NCBI GenBank assembly: GCA_034401135.1
Contig: JAWZSP010000002.1
Coordinates: 5,612,740-5,676,739 of the forward strand
From: Volutella citrinella
Lineage: Eukaryota; Ascomycota; Sordariomycetes; Hypocreales; Nectriaceae
Direction of reading: 5' to 3'
Length of the DNA: 64,000 nucleotides
Below are positions 63,097 through 64,000 of the stretch, in pieces. The notes under the pieces are model-generated. The model was not told where the DNA came from. It was given only the letters and a program-made list of their open reading frames with translations, and did not search any database. The first letter of the stretch is position 1. The number at the start of each line of letters is the position of its first letter. A program made the position numbers and the translations under genes.

Positions 63097-64000
63097 TTTT
63101 ATCCTGAAGGCCGACTTTCGAGGTTGACCGGGGTTTGCGTGAGATGGAAAGGGAGTGTTCAGCAGCAGGCGATTTGCTGGTGGTGAGGGTTAGGTCGAAG
63201 ACTGGCCGGATACCTTGATTGTGGGAATGAAGGCCTGAATATATATGAAAAGAAGCTATGGAGTATTAGAGATGTTCAATGGCTTTGTTTTGGAGTCATT
63301 GTTCATGCTTGGGTGGACGCTGCGAACACATCCCTAGCGGCTCAGAGTCATTTATCCAAGGTTTGCTGCGACAAAGAAACCGCCACCGCATTGTGAGTTT
63401 GCGGTTCTAAAATGGGCGAACTAGTCTAAGGACAGCATACTGTTAGGACTTCGAACGCATGAAATGGCGATGCGCTCATTTCTATCTTGGTGTTCAATTA
63501 TGCCAGTCATAGATGTGAGGGAGATGATGGAGTGCGGCGAGGGTACTGTATCTCTTGTGGCACACTCCCTCGCGAAGACCTGGCAACGACTCTTGCCCTG
63601 GTTTTGGGAGGTTACCTTGAACGGAAATTCGAAAAGCGGGAGACAAGCGAAAACTAATCCGGACATGTTCATGGCGAATTGGTCATGCAGGCTGGGGTGG
63701 AGGTAGAGAATGTGTTTTGTTTGTTGCTGAACTATGTTCACCCACTGGTATTTTATGGCCCGCTCGATTACCAACATTTACCATCAGGATACACCCATGG
63801 GCGTCGAGACCCCAGATCCCACAGGTGTAAGGTTGTGTGTTGCTTACAGGCCCGAGTCGGATGTGGCGTGCCTCTTGTGGTCGGATGGTGATAGTGAGGT
63901 GGAGCAACTGCCACTAGGGGTATATAATGGCAAATTAGACTTCCCATCCACATCAAACCCCCACCTACAGTGGTTGTTCACAACCATCATCTTCCGTAGT
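63097..64000. other. Right-edge region
   Basis: Upstream of the Cys-rich gene; several 60-118 codon ORFs without family features. Nothing further supported. Confidence 0.4.

Overview
The window is nuclear DNA of a filamentous ascomycete (Pezizomycotina, probably Sordariomycetes). Supporting signs are introns of 50-75 bp with GTNNGN donors and CTAAC/CTGAC branch sites, Zn2Cys6 regulators, HET/ankyrin and PDDEXK-type fungal proteins, a (TTAGGG)n array, and strong repeat-induced point mutation (RIP, mainly CpA to TpA) in repeats. Species cannot be fixed from sequence alone.

Region 1 (1-31.7 kb) is gene-bearing. It holds the 3' part of a subtilisin-like protease gene; a maltose-type cluster (Zn2Cys6 regulator, MFS alpha-glucoside transporter, GH13 alpha-glucosidase) whose divergent promoter carries inverted CGG half-sites; a secreted Kex2-site protein; a PDDEXK-like protein next to a large ankyrin-HET protein whose frame is cut by one in-frame TAA; a relic sharing the C-terminal end of the protease at the left edge; two further secreted proteins; an amino-acid permease; a cytochrome P450 convergent with a Zn2Cys6 regulator; a coiled-coil protein; and a broken DUF1445-type gene. 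Exon structures were rebuilt by hand and all sums are multiples of three.

Region 2 (31.7-51.5 kb) is repeat territory. A dioxygenase-like gene is cut off by a RIP-bleached AT island. Inside a RIPed repeat sits a fresh 12.1-kb Ty3/Gypsy LTR retrotransposon (34284-46424, minus strand). Its LTRs look identical and are flanked by GTAT, with PBS and polypurine tract visible. Between pol and the 3' LTR it carries two extra genes: an Ulp1-like cysteine protease in sense, and an intron-containing Cys-rich (DUF3716-like) gene in antisense. Downstream lie head-to-tail copies of one ~350-bp leader module; one copy precedes a RIP-killed RecQ-type helicase that resembles telomere-linked helicases.

Region 3 (51.5-64 kb) looks subtelomeric although it is internal. 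An un-RIPed copy of the same leader precedes a 1,554-aa AT-hook protein of unknown family. It is followed by a zinc-ribbon/coiled-coil protein, a stand-alone RNase H with a truncated second copy, a BTB fragment, minisatellites, exactly 20 perfect GGGTTA units (61955-62074), and then about 1.9 kb more sequence with a small Cys-rich gene. The best candidates for new biology are the accessory-gene retrotransposon and the telomere-facing leader/helicase/AT-hook family.
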